Below are positions 1 through 8,032 of a stretch of DNA of 64,000 bases, one piece after another. The stretch is from JAAZMI01 sp050948785 (GTDB taxonomy: Bacteria; Bacillota; Dethiobacteria; DTU022; UBA8154). Made by a program: the position numbers and the translations under genes. How positions within the stretch are numbered: position 1 is the first letter of the stretch; every line of letters starts with the position of its first letter. The stretch spans positions 1-64,000 of the forward strand of contig JBMNEM010000007.1 of assembly GCA_050948785.1 (NCBI GenBank), written 5' to 3'. The notes beneath the pieces were generated by a model. That model was given only the letters and a program-made list of their open reading frames with translations, ran no database searches and had not been told where the DNA came from.

Positions 1-272
1 AGGGCCGCGCCATAAAGTTCCTCCAGGCGAATTTTTAAATCCCGGAAAGAAGGATATTGACGTGTACCCCGTTTTAAAACAGCAGGTAAAAGAGCCGTTT
101 GCGCAGCAAGTTCTTTGGCTAAAACCTGTTGCAAAAAAACTGAAACAAGAGTTGTTTTAAATTTAGAAGTCGGTAATAGATGAATATTGACATTTACAGG
201 CAGGGTTTTGCTCTCCAGGGATATCAAGGGAATATATTCCTTCCTTTCTGCGTCTTTTCTGCAAGAAGACAT
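1..272 (-). CDS. M16-family peptidase homolog, YfmF type (5' end only; runs off the window)
   Basis: My own translation of the minus strand gives about 90 residues from the ATG at 272. An in-frame TAG lies just upstream, so this ATG is the start. The sequence has the look of the N-terminus of the YfmF-type M16 (pitrilysin) proteins: a short strand, then NIHLLPTSKFKTTLVSVFLQ, then LLPAVLKRGTRQYPS and LEELYGA. In Firmicutes such proteins often occur as a pair of M16 genes; YfmF-type members usually lack a full HxxEH zinc site. The rest lies outside the window, so activity cannot be judged. The ribosome site is weak. It follows the membrane protein gene at 377 by about 100 bases on the same strand. 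Confidence 0.72.
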   Translation of the reverse strand, partial: MSSCRKDAERKEYIPLISLESKTLPVNVNIHLLPTSKFKTTLVSVFLQQVLAKELAAQTALLPAVLKRGTRQYPSFRDLKIRLEELYGAA

Positions 273-376
273 TTTAGAAATATGCTATAAATTATGCTGC
301 ACTATATTTCCATTTTAAAACGTAAATCTCCTGCAAGAAAATAATAATTTTGTCCAGTAAGGCACCATCATCCGGA

Positions 377-2776
377 TTAAGTGAACACTTTTTGAAAACA
401 AAGCAAAAGAAGGGGCAAAGCACCATAAAGCATTGTCGTAGCCGCTGCCACAACACCGGAATCATTGACAAAGAATGCTGTAAGACTCCCGGCAATAATA
501 CCGCCCATCGCCAGCTTAAAACCCGGTTCATCCTCGAAAATCTGCCGTGTGAGACCTACGGGATAGAAATAAAGCAAGGTGATCAGAAAAATAAACAAAA
601 AGAGAACCCTGCTCCAAAGAGAATAGCGCAGAAGTTTCAGGTTCATCTCCATCTTACGTTGGGCAACATTCACCAGCTCCTGCCAGCCATGGCTGCGTAC
701 CAGCTCCCAGGTCCGCCCCACGTGTGATACAGCAGCATCTGACCGGGAAGTAGTATTCAGGAAATAAAGAAACGCAGCGGTAACCAGCACAAATACAGCC
801 AGCAACAAAATTTTTTGTAAAAAAGGAAAAGATGCCGGGGTGCTGCCGGCATCCCGGTAGCGTAAAAAAGGCAACAATGCATATCCTTTTTGCCGGAGCA
901 AGGCCAGCATGCCGCCCAAAGTGATAGCCAGGGCAACTCCCGCCGTGACAGCTCCACCAAAATTTGCCCCATACAGGGGGGAAGCCAGGAGAAAAAGAAC
1001 AAAAACAGATAAAAAAATGAATAACCAAGTAATAAAAAGCATTCCGGATCGGTTTGAAATCCCGTGCCCCAACAGATAAAGCCTCTCCTTCCGGAAAATA
1101 AGGGAATATAGAGAACCAAAACCAAGAATCAATGCGCCAATCATGATGCCCATATACTCATTTCCCAAACCGTAAAAACGTGCCCCCCCGACGGGATCAT
1201 AACCCAAAAAAGACTGGCCGTTCAAGTGAGCCCCGCTGCAAAGATCGGCAGTCAAAATAACGAAAACAAGCAACCCTGTAAAAGCAAAAAGAGGCAGAAG
1301 TTTTCTGAAAAACAAATGAGCACCCAGGGTCAGCAGCACTGTCAGGCCTAACAGAGCCAAAACATTAATATAGAAGGAACCGGCCGGAAAAAAAGGCAAA
1401 GCCGGCACCAATAGAAGGGCAAGAGGAAAAAACAACAGTGCATAAAGCCCGGGACGCAAAACTCTGGTCGGCTTAAAACGATAGATCAGCCCGGCCAACC
1501 CCCCCAGGAGTAAAATAATCTGGGCCAGGATATAACCTTTGATCACCGCAGGGCGCTGGCTATACACACGTGCAATGCGTTCTGAAAGAGAAAGAAGCTT
1601 TTCCAGATGGTTTGTTTCCGGGACAACCTGTAAAGGTGCACCAAAGAAAAACGTAGGCGTGCCCAGCCCCAGAAAGTGCAAAACAGAAGGAGCAATATCA
1701 ATATTTGTGATAACCCCCGGCCGCCTTGTTGTCGGCGATACAAGAAAGCCTCCTTGGTCAGAGCCAGGGCTGTAATATACCGCCGGCGTAAGCCGCTGTC
1801 CACCGGCAAAGGCAGCATGAGGCGGGGATGGTGTCACGATCAGCAAGCTGGTATTCCTGTCCAGATAGGGCTTGATACCCCGCAAAAAATGATCCAGCTC
1901 CAGTAAAGAAGCCTGCAGTAGCCCGGCCCTCCGCTCCGCAGGCAGATGTTCCAAATAACCATCCAGGCGGCCGGTATCCCCCCATTCCACAACAAGCAAA
2001 GAAGCCTTCTGCTGCAGGGATTCGAAAACCTTCAGATAAGCCCCGGGATCACTGCCGCAGCCAAAAGGAAACTCATCTCTTTCCCGGAGCAACGCGGGAC
2101 TGACGTCCCCGTAGGCCACCGTTCCCTCCTTGTTCATGGCAATGGTGACAACCTGCCGGTTAGGAGTATCACTATCCGCATTGCCCAGAACAGCCACTCC
2201 CCGCCCTTTGGTACTTAAGGCTTCACCCAGGGCACCAATGCACACCGGGTAGGGGCGCTGTTCATTCAGGCGATGAAGCACACCGCTGTAAAGATGTAAA
2301 ACTTCCCCCGCAGGCACCTCCGCTTTCCCCGTATGCCGGCGATAAAGCGCCTCAACCGTGCCCTGGTGCAAATCTTCATCCCTGTTAAAAGCCCTGCGCG
2401 CTGTCCAGTTGCCCGCCAGGCGGGAGCCCGAACCGAGCGTCAGATAACCGCTCTCCGTACCCGGAGCACCGGCCGTATTCACATTCATGAGCGCCACGGC
2501 ACTTCTATTCAAGAGAGAGGTTAACTCCGGGCCGGCATGACGAAGTAAATCCTGCAAGGTAATCTTATCCAAAGTGATTAAAATAACCCGGGGCTCTGCC
2601 GCCGGCCCGCTGCCGGCAGTCTGAACTGGCCTTGAGGCATCACAATCCCCTGCTCCGGTCCCTAAAACAACACTGCCGGAGATCAAAAAAATTACAGCCG
2701 ACAGCATAGCTGCCGGAAAAACATTTTTCCAGGCTTTGAAGAAAACACCCAAAACACCCTTAAGCATTTTTAACAT
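377..2776 (-). CDS. Large membrane protein with alkaline-phosphatase-like ectodomain
   Basis: A 799-residue protein in three parts. Residues 1-40 carry a signal/anchor segment. Residues about 60-400 resemble the alkaline phosphatase/sulfatase fold: a leading LITLDK strand, a TPSPP strand and a closing segment NIDIAPSVLHFLGL typical of that superfamily. Residues about 415-799 hold roughly ten to twelve membrane helices, with the motif GARFYGLGNEYMG near 530 and NDSGVV near 770. The usual nucleophile and metal-ligand pattern is not evident, so the outer domain may bind rather than hydrolyse. I do not recognise a characterised homolog. It lies downstream of a GT4 glycosyltransferase on the same strand, which suggests envelope polysaccharide or glycan work. 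A GAGG ribosome site precedes the chosen ATG. Confidence 0.6.
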   Translation of the reverse strand: MLKMLKGVLGVFFKAWKNVFPAAMLSAVIFLISGSVVLGTGAGDCDASRPVQTAGSGPAAEPRVILITLDKITLQDLLRHAGPELTSLLNRSAVALMNVNTAGAPGTESGYLTLGSGSRLAGNWTARRAFNRDEDLHQGTVEALYRRHTGKAEVPAGEVLHLYSGVLHRLNEQRPYPVCIGALGEALSTKGRGVAVLGNADSDTPNRQVVTIAMNKEGTVAYGDVSPALLRERDEFPFGCGSDPGAYLKVFESLQQKASLLVVEWGDTGRLDGYLEHLPAERRAGLLQASLLELDHFLRGIKPYLDRNTSLLIVTPSPPHAAFAGGQRLTPAVYYSPGSDQGGFLVSPTTRRPGVITNIDIAPSVLHFLGLGTPTFFFGAPLQVVPETNHLEKLLSLSERIARVYSQRPAVIKGYILAQIILLLGGLAGLIYRFKPTRVLRPGLYALLFFPLALLLVPALPFFPAGSFYINVLALLGLTVLLTLGAHLFFRKLLPLFAFTGLLVFVILTADLCSGAHLNGQSFLGYDPVGGARFYGLGNEYMGIMIGALILGFGSLYSLIFRKERLYLLGHGISNRSGMLFITWLFIFLSVFVLFLLASPLYGANFGGAVTAGVALAITLGGMLALLRQKGYALLPFLRYRDAGSTPASFPFLQKILLLAVFVLVTAAFLYFLNTTSRSDAAVSHVGRTWELVRSHGWQELVNVAQRKMEMNLKLLRYSLWSRVLFLFIFLITLLYFYPVGLTRQIFEDEPGFKLAMGGIIAGSLTAFFVNDSGVVAAATTMLYGALPLLLLCFQKVFT

Positions 2777-2915
2777 GACAGGCTGCCTCGTTTTTCATTT
2801 CCCTCTTGAATTATTTGCTTGAATTATTTGATGAAAGAAAACCTGACCTGGCCTGCCGAGCACTCCTTCCCCGTGTCCTGCCGGACCCGGAGTATCGCGC
2901 CAACAGGTAACGTTT

Positions 2916-4085
2916 TTACAAGGCCACCTTTTCGGCAGCGGCAGCACACTCCTCATATATTTTTTCCGTTTCCTTTAACATCTTTTCCTCTGTAAATCGT
3001 GCCCGGATCTCTTTTGCCGCTTCCAGGCCAAGTTTTTGCCTTCTTTGCGGTTCACCTATCAGCCAGGAGATATTTTCAGCCAACGCCGCTGTATCTTCCA
3101 CTGGAAAAAGAAGTCCCGTCCGGCCATGCTGAATAATCTCCGGGATACCTCCGACAGCACTGGCAATCATGGGCAACCCCAACGATCCCGCCTCCAATAA
3201 AGAGATAGAAAGGCCTTCACTGCGGGAAGCAAGAACAAAAAGATCCAGAGAAGAGAGAAAAGCAGGCATTTGGCTGATCTCTCCCAGGAAAAACAACCTC
3301 CCCTGCAAGCCGAGCAAATCACGCAGGTTTTCCAATTCTGCCCTTTCCGGCCCTTTCCCCACAATAAAAAAGTGCGCCGTCGGATGTTGAGGAGCCACTC
3401 TGGCCGCTGCTCTGATAAAAATATCCAGGCCTTTATGAGAGATGAGCCTGCCCACTGTTCCTACCCGCGGGCCCGGAGAGCTAAAAAGAGGGGCCAGCTT
3501 CTCCTGGCTTTTTTCTCCACTGGCAGCTTCTTCTATGGAAATATCCGCCCGGAATTTATCAGTATCAATACCATTATAGATGGTTACTATTTTCCCGGCA
3601 TGAATACCCCGCCCGACAAGCTCCCGGCAAAGATACCCCGAAACCGTAATATAGCGTGTTACCAAAGGATCAAGCTGCTTTAGGGCACGGTTAAAGTAAC
3701 TCTCCGGCAGGATACTTTTCTGTGGATAAAACAAAGAATTGTGCACCGTCAGTAAAACAGGACGACGGCAGACTTTGGCTGCGGGCAAAGCCACAAGAGC
3801 AGACTTATAGCCATGGGCATGGAAAAGATCTATGTTTTCTTCACGGCCGATTCTTACCAGCTGCCTAAAAACAGCAAAATCACTGGCCGGCGAAAAATGT
3901 CCCTGCAAAGAAAGTTGGAAAAACTTTGTTGTCCCGGCCGCATTCCCTCCCGGATCCAAGATTGCTGAAGGTGCCGCCAGGCTAACATCCCACCGCCCGG
4001 GGAAATAAGTGAGCAAAGTGCGCAGATGCCCAGACATGCCCCCTACCTGTGGCCTGACAATATAAAGTAATTTTTTCCGGTTCAT
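2916..4085 (-). CDS. Glycosyltransferase family 4 (GT-B fold)
   Basis: 389 residues, the usual GT4 length. The N-terminal Rossmann domain has the GGMSGHL donor-side loop near residue 15 and a HAHGYKSA segment near 90. The C-terminal domain starts around VGTVGRLISHKGLDI (about 210) and ends in the family signature SEGLSISLLEAGSLGLP (about 290), whose two glutamates bind the sugar nucleotide. The protein should move a sugar from a nucleotide donor to an envelope acceptor in the cytoplasm; donor and acceptor cannot be told from sequence. It is the first of a same-strand pair with the membrane protein at 377, with 139 bases between them. The ribosome site before the ATG is poor. Confidence 0.85.
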   Translation of the reverse strand: MNRKKLLYIVRPQVGGMSGHLRTLLTYFPGRWDVSLAAPSAILDPGGNAAGTTKFFQLSLQGHFSPASDFAVFRQLVRIGREENIDLFHAHGYKSALVALPAAKVCRRPVLLTVHNSLFYPQKSILPESYFNRALKQLDPLVTRYITVSGYLCRELVGRGIHAGKIVTIYNGIDTDKFRADISIEEAASGEKSQEKLAPLFSSPGPRVGTVGRLISHKGLDIFIRAAARVAPQHPTAHFFIVGKGPERAELENLRDLLGLQGRLFFLGEISQMPAFLSSLDLFVLASRSEGLSISLLEAGSLGLPMIASAVGGIPEIIQHGRTGLLFPVEDTAALAENISWLIGEPQRRQKLGLEAAKEIRARFTEEKMLKETEKIYEECAAAAEKVAL

Positions 4086-4185
4086 AGAACTTATAATTTC
4101 CTGAAAGAAGGGTTTTTATGTAAGTTTACGCCGTTTTGCGCCGGTTGACTTTTATGAGGGAAGGTGCTATCATGAAACTGCTTAC

Positions 4186-4290
4186 AAGTGTGTCTGCTAC
4201 ACAAAATAAATGCAATTCGGGTAACAAAAAGGAAACAGCACCGGATTCCTAATCCGGGTTCCATTGTTTCTGTTCTGTTCAGACACACTT
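4186..4290. repeat. Inverted-repeat-bounded element containing a copied tRNA-Arg anticodon arm
   Basis: An 11-base perfect inverted repeat (AAGTGTGTCTG at 4186-4196, its complement at 4280-4290) encloses a 23-base block at 4237-4259. That block is identical to 4427-4449, the anticodon arm of the tRNA-Arg(CCU) gene downstream. The copied block forms its own hairpin (CCGGATT / AATCCGG). No D-arm, T-arm or acceptor sequence accompanies it, so it is not simply a decayed tRNA gene. Anticodon arms are common crossover sites for tyrosine integrases, so an attachment-site footprint is possible; a structured RNA is the alternative. Confidence 0.6.
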
Positions 4291-4328
4291 CAGGTAAAGC
4301 GCTAAAGATATTGATGGTATAAACAGAC

Positions 4329-4403
4329 GCGCCCGTGGTGAAAGGGATATCACGCAGGCCTCCGGAGCCTGAAGTCGGGGTTCGAATCCCTGCGGGCGTA
4401 CCA
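4329..4403 (+). tRNA. tRNA-Arg (anticodon CCG)
   Basis: A full cloverleaf can be folded by hand. The acceptor stem is GCGCCCG with CGGGCGT (first pair G-U). The D stem is GTGA/TCAC, the anticodon stem CAGGC/GCCTG with loop CTCCGGA, giving anticodon CCG. The T stem is CGGGG/CCCTG around TTCGAAT. The discriminator A is followed by an encoded CCA. It reads arginine CGG codons and is the first of two tandem arginine tRNAs separated by a single base. Confidence 0.95.
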
Positions 4404-4404
4404 C

Positions 4405-4480
4405 GCGCCTGTAGCTCAGTGGACAGAGCACCGGATTCCTAATCCGGGTGTCGCAGGTTCGATCCCTGCCAGGCGTACCA
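4405..4480 (+). tRNA. tRNA-Arg (anticodon CCT)
   Basis: Cloverleaf with acceptor GCGCCTG/CAGGCGT, D stem GCTC/GAGC, anticodon stem CCGGA/TCCGG with loop TTCCTAA (anticodon CCU), T stem GCAGG/CCTGC around TTCGATC, and encoded CCA. It reads arginine AGG. It starts one base after the tRNA-Arg(CCG) gene, so the two are almost certainly one transcript ending at the hairpin at 4495. Its anticodon arm is duplicated exactly at 4237-4259. Confidence 0.95.
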
Positions 4481-4494
4481 GGTTGAAATGTTAC

Positions 4495-4533
4495 GGATGC
4501 CCATTTAGTTGTTTTGATGGGCATCCTTTTTTT
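4495..4533 (+). terminator. Rho-independent terminator of the tRNA-Arg pair
   Basis: A perfect 10-base stem GGATGCCCAT / ATGGGCATCC with a 12-base loop is followed by a run of seven T. It lies 15 bases after the second tRNA's CCA. Confidence 0.92.
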
Positions 4534-4679
4534 CCTTTTTTGCTTAAAACCGTTTTATAGTCACCCTGCAGTCTCCTTGAGCGAATAGTAGTCTACATTG
4601 AAAGTTCTTCTTCTTAACATTTCTATGGTCATGGGGGTTATTTCTAATTCCCATAAAACCGGTAAGATATGCATATCTA

Positions 4680-5210
4680 TTATGGATTTACAGTTAGGCT
4701 ATCTCCGCTAATATTTGGGATAACATCAACAGTTATTGTTTTTATGCCCGTTGCGCTTTCCCCTTCTACATTGCGTATATCTGCAAACATAGTGAGGGTC
4801 TGAGCGGTCGGCGGTATAGATCCCCCAACAAACCACATGAAATCGGTTACTACTGTTTCTCTAAACACCCTGTTGCTCCCTGCAAATTGAAAGAGAGCTG
4901 CAAGGTTGGTTCCCGGGGGGGAAACCGTGCCATCAGGGAGAATAAAATCAGTATTAAAGGTAAAAACAAAATCGGGAAAGGATGGATTTGGCATACCAAT
5001 GTTTCCGGGAGAAAAACTCGATCCCTCTTTAACACTGATATCCCCCCGGCTAGTAACTCTTACCGTAATAATGAATGCCTGGCCTTCAGGACTCGGCTCT
5101 CCTGGTCTGGCCAACCCTGAGGCAACCGCAGCTCCAATTTCCGGTGTAAGAAACTCTAAAAATAACAGGCGCCTCCACCTCTGGGGAGCCAGTGGAAAAG
5201 TATGATCCAT
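4680..5210 (-). CDS. Hypothetical protein, beta-rich (about 176 residues)
   Basis: Not recognised. The product has no clear signal peptide or membrane helix and is rich in Pro, Gly, Thr, Val and Phe, with alternating hydrophobic segments (AFIITVRVTSRGDISV, TLTMFADIRNVEGE, KTITVDVIPNI) suggesting a beta fold. An upstream in-frame ATG at 5237 exists, but AAGAAGGTG sits about six bases before the ATG at 5210, so the shorter form (MDHTFPL...) is preferred. It stands alone between the tRNA terminator and the divergent Csp gene. The Gly/Pro/Asn-rich style recalls small exported or spore-surface proteins of Clostridia, but this is only an impression. Confidence 0.6.
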   Translation of the reverse strand: MDHTFPLAPQRWRRLLFLEFLTPEIGAAVASGLARPGEPSPEGQAFIITVRVTSRGDISVKEGSSFSPGNIGMPNPSFPDFVFTFNTDFILPDGTVSPPGTNLAALFQFAGSNRVFRETVVTDFMWFVGGSIPPTAQTLTMFADIRNVEGESATGIKTITVDVIPNISGDSLTVNP

Positions 5211-5433
5211 GTTAAACACCTTCTTATGTTTTTGCAAGCTTATTTTTTTTCACAATATTATATGAAGCAGATAAATATTTTGTTAATGAAACTTGCCGCA
5301 AAAATCACCAATCGGAGGGGATTACCAACTAAATAATTATTTCTTGCAAAAACCAACCTTCTCATTTTGAATAACATTCAATTACAGGGAAAGATTATAT
5401 GTATATTCATTTTAACAAAAAGGAGGTGCCTTT

Positions 5434-5784
5434 ATGACTTTTGTGCAAACATCTGTAGAGAAGTTCCAGAAATGCATTGATGCCTGCAACCGCTGCATGC
5501 AGGTATGTGAGGAGTGTTTACAGTCCTGCTTAAAAGAGCCGGATGTTAAGGCCAGGGCAAGGTGCATTTCGTTGCTAAGGGACTGTGCTGACATCTGTAT
5601 ACTATCCTCCCAGTTCATGTCCAGAAACAGCGAATTTGCACAGGAAATCTGCAGCCTGTGTGCCACGATTTGTGATGCCTGTGGTGCTGAGTGTGATATG
5701 TTTAAGGATCAGCACTGTAAGGCCTGTGCTGATGAATGCCGCAGGTGTGCTCAGGAATGCCGTAATATGGCCCAAATGGGCTAG
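5434..5784 (+). CDS. Four-helix-bundle copper-storage-type protein (Csp / DUF326-like)
   Basis: 116 residues containing 19 cysteines, mostly in CxxC or CxxxC spacing along amphipathic helices (KCIDACNRCMQVCEECLQSC; CSLCATICDACGAEC; CKACADECRRCAQEC). This is the signature of the cytosolic Csp/YhjQ four-helix bundles, which line their core with Cys thiolates that hold many Cu(I) ions. There is no signal or Tat peptide, so it should act in the cytoplasm. The start is firm: AAGGAGGTG sits seven bases before the ATG. No copper exporter or CsoR-type regulator is visible nearby. A short stretch after the gene to 6011 stays open in another frame but has no start or ribosome site of its own. Confidence 0.88.
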   Translation: MTFVQTSVEKFQKCIDACNRCMQVCEECLQSCLKEPDVKARARCISLLRDCADICILSSQFMSRNSEFAQEICSLCATICDACGAECDMFKDQHCKACADECRRCAQECRNMAQMG

Positions 5785-5883
5785 TGTAGTTTTTAATAAA
5801 ACGGTGGCGTTGGGCAAACGGTTCTTTTATAACGAACATGTCTGTCTGTTCTCAATCCTTTTCCCTGACGCCATCATGCAGTT

Positions 5884-5900
5884 GGGGACAGGCTGTCCCC
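5884..5900. repeat. GGGGACA-type palindrome
   Basis: GGGGACAGGCTGTCCCC is a 7-base-arm palindrome in the noncoding gap between the Csp gene and the tautomerase gene. Similar GGGGACA / TGTCCCC elements occur at 7746-7781 and in altered form at 43150-43212, so this looks like a small dispersed intergenic repeat family. Confidence 0.7.
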
Positions 5901-6011
5901 ACATTGAGCTTCACGTAAGAGACATTCTTGTCCGGTTAAATGAATTTGAGGAAGTTACTGGCATTACTTTGCCACTTACAGGGCCTTCTATACAACATGA
6001 TTTACAGAAGA

Positions 6012-6206
6012 TCACCTGTCTTTAAGCCTGTCTTCCAAGAGCTTCCCACCCACCCCTACATGCTCGGGGTCACTGCTTCTTAAATAAACCACAAAAGCCG
6101 TTTCGTCAATTCCAGTAAGTTCACTGGCTTTTTTCGTGAAAGAGCTGATCAGTTCTCTTCTCTTATCCTTATCCAGCTCCGGTCCATAAAAAAATATCGT
6201 AGGCAC
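6012..6206 (-). CDS. 4-oxalocrotonate tautomerase family protein (DmpI-like)
   Basis: 64 residues, the standard size for this family. The coding start is GTG at 6206, preceded by GGGAG, and the second residue is proline (MPTIFFYGPELDKDKRREL), the catalytic base once Met is removed. The middle segment ITGIDETAFVVYLRSSDPEHVGVGG matches the DmpI-type subgroup, which is common in Clostridia and archaea. The true substrate is unknown; the family interconverts enol and keto acids and works as a small homo-oligomer. It is a single gene with no pathway neighbours. Confidence 0.85.
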   Translation of the reverse strand: MPTIFFYGPELDKDKRRELISSFTKKASELTGIDETAFVVYLRSSDPEHVGVGGKLLEDRLKDR

Positions 6207-6261
6207 ATTATCACTCCCTTCTTATCAAAGATTCAACATGGGTCATCTTCTGATCGGACAA

Positions 6262-7071
6262 CTAGTAATTAGCTTGGCTCTTTCTTAATGATAAAACCAA
6301 CCCATACACCGACAAAACTACCAGGGGAATATGCAATACTCCACTCCACCAGAGCAACTCCGGTTCAAAAACAAAATTCACCAACATATTATAAAATCCG
6401 ATAATCAATCCGATCAGGCTGGTTACCCGCAAGGTAACCAGATTAACCCGGGGATGGATAATAGTCAGCACCGCCAAATAGACCGGGGTCATCATGCAGA
6501 AAGTAAGTCCCGAACCCGAAGTGAAAAGATAAAGCAGATTAAAATCCGGATCGAAGGTGACAGGGTTTTGAGGAAACCAAAACGTAAAGAAAGCAAAGGG
6601 AACCACCCAGTACTTCCAGAGTGGGCGAGGCTGAACAGAAAAATCGTTCATTCCTACTACTGCTTCCCAGAACCAAAAGGCGGCAACAAATACAAACATA
6701 ATTACATTGAGTGTAAGCACGGCAAAGCCATATTCTTCAGTAATGGAGATATTCTGAACCACTGCAAAAAGAAGGTAAGAAAAAGCTGCATAGATGCTGA
6801 ATATACGGGTCATCCGGTTCCTAAAAAATATAATACTGATGATTAAAGCAATCGGAATCACCTGAAAGACGGGAAACAGTTTGGTAAAGGAAAACATGAT
6901 GGAATTTTGCAAAATATGCCCCGTAAGTTCTCCGATATTCTCCCACCCAACACCTTTTGAGGCGTACGGTGGAACCAGGATTTGAATGAAAATGAGAACT
7001 ACAAAAAACCACCACTTCCTGGTAACCTGTTCCCACCTGATATACCCTTTATTTGTGTTCATAGGGGTCAT
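6262..7071 (-). CDS. Multi-pass membrane protein of unknown function
   Basis: 269 residues with about eight predicted membrane helices, beginning with WWFFVVLIFIQILVPPY at residues 20-36. Between them are short charged loops and many aromatic residues (FWFWEAVVG, WVVPFAFFTFWFP). I do not recognise the family. AGGAGG seven bases before the ATG at 7071 sets the start. It is transcribed alone, on the same strand as the tautomerase and divergent from the Gmad2-domain fragment. Confidence 0.75.
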   Translation of the reverse strand: MTPMNTNKGYIRWEQVTRKWWFFVVLIFIQILVPPYASKGVGWENIGELTGHILQNSIMFSFTKLFPVFQVIPIALIISIIFFRNRMTRIFSIYAAFSYLLFAVVQNISITEEYGFAVLTLNVIMFVFVAAFWFWEAVVGMNDFSVQPRPLWKYWVVPFAFFTFWFPQNPVTFDPDFNLLYLFTSGSGLTFCMMTPVYLAVLTIIHPRVNLVTLRVTSLIGLIIGFYNMLVNFVFEPELLWWSGVLHIPLVVLSVYGLVLSLRKSQANY

Positions 7072-7210
7072 TCGATCGCCTCCTATGGGTTATTTAATAC
7101 ATGTAATAATTTCGTGAATACATCTTCTACATCTTATCAGGTTCATTATATCAAATATTAAACATTGTTAAAGCAAAGTCCGCCGAGGGCAAAAACCTGG
7201 GCTATATATT

Positions 7211-7660
7211 TTGGCCGGGTATGCAACAGAAATAATCGAGCTTTTCCGCGGAACTAAACAACAGCTGCCCCTATCCTTTGCTGATGTGGATGACCCGGAG
7301 AAACATTTTATGAAGGTGTTGGGTCTGGAGGAAATAGACCGGCCGCTTGTTGCTTCCTCAGACTGGATTAAAATATTCAGTCCCGCGCCAGATGAGGAAA
7401 TTGATGGTACGATTCCCCTGGCAGGTCTTGCCTGTGTATTTGAAGGAACTGTCAGCTATGAGCTGCTGACAGAGGATAATAATGTGCTCTGCAGTGGTTA
7501 TACGACGGCAGCAATGGGAGACTGGGGCTATTTTGAGGAAGAAATACCGGTTCCGACAGATTCTGATGCTGACCGGTTGATTTTACAGTTGTACAGTGAA
7601 AGTGCAAAAGATGGTTCGAAGATGTTTGTTGTAGATATTCCTCTTGCCTTAAAAAAATAG
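7211..7660 (+). CDS. Gmad2-domain (spore-germination Ig-like) protein, probably 5'-truncated
   Basis: The C-terminal 95 residues (from DWIKIFSPAPDEEI) match the immunoglobulin-like Gmad2 domain found at the end of many secreted Firmicutes proteins, including germination-related GerM-type proteins. The upstream 55 residues have no signal peptide. The only possible start is a TTG at 7211 with no ribosome site, and the frame stays open upstream without ATG or GTG to a stop at 7169. A secreted domain without export signal suggests that this is the tail of a longer gene whose front was lost. If so, it is a remnant rather than a working gene. Confidence 0.6.
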   Translation: MAGYATEIIELFRGTKQQLPLSFADVDDPEKHFMKVLGLEEIDRPLVASSDWIKIFSPAPDEEIDGTIPLAGLACVFEGTVSYELLTEDNNVLCSGYTTAAMGDWGYFEEEIPVPTDSDADRLILQLYSESAKDGSKMFVVDIPLALKK

Positions 7661-7745
7661 ACAAAAAAATGAGATAAATTTTGAACTAAATAAAGTAAGA
7701 CTCTTAAAACTATAAAAAGGGAAGAAAGAACAAGAACTCAGACGG

Positions 7746-7781
7746 AAAAGGGACAAGAGACCTGTCCCCCTGTCCCCTTTT
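7746..7781. repeat. GGGACA/TGTCCCC intergenic repeat
   Basis: AAAAGGGACA and TGTCCCCTTTT form inverted arms around a further CCTGTCCCCC unit. It lies in the 500-base stretch between the Gmad2 fragment and the riboswitch, which otherwise holds only AT-rich noncoding sequence up to the promoter at 7997. The core GGGGACAG/CTGTCCCC is shared with 5884-5900. Confidence 0.6.
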
Positions 7782-7996
7782 GATAGAAAGTGCTTTTGAT
7801 TTTAGGTAAATAAAATAACCAGAAATGATTTTTGATGTTCTTGGCCGGATGCTATCCAGAAAACAGAATACCGTCCTAATCATTCCATTACATTGATATA
7901 CCGGGAAGTTAGTACTGATTTTTAACAATTCCTATCATTATGCCTGTTCATACTTCACCAGTCAGGAATATACTTTACCGTTCAGGTTAGGGTTAT

Positions 7997-8025
7997 TTGC
8001 ACAGCTCCAATCCCTTTGCTATAAT
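7997..8025 (+). promoter_or_regulatory. SigA-type promoter of the riboswitch-wall hydrolase unit
   Basis: TTGCAC (7997-8002) and TATAAT (8020-8025) are separated by exactly 17 bases, a near-consensus vegetative promoter. Transcription should begin near 8032, just ahead of the riboswitch fold, so the c-di-AMP element would lie at the very 5' end of the RNA. Confidence 0.85.
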
Positions 8026-8032
8026 GCAACGC

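Noticed and set aside
4279..4524. 81-residue leftward frame containing GRDRTCD and RIRNPVLCPLSYR
   Set aside because: It is antisense to the two tRNA-Arg genes; this peptide is a well-known spurious translation of tRNA complements.
5585..6025. 146-residue rightward frame running past the Csp gene
   Set aside because: Mostly out-of-frame reading of the Cys-rich gene; the last 75 residues look faintly protein-like but have no start or ribosome site.
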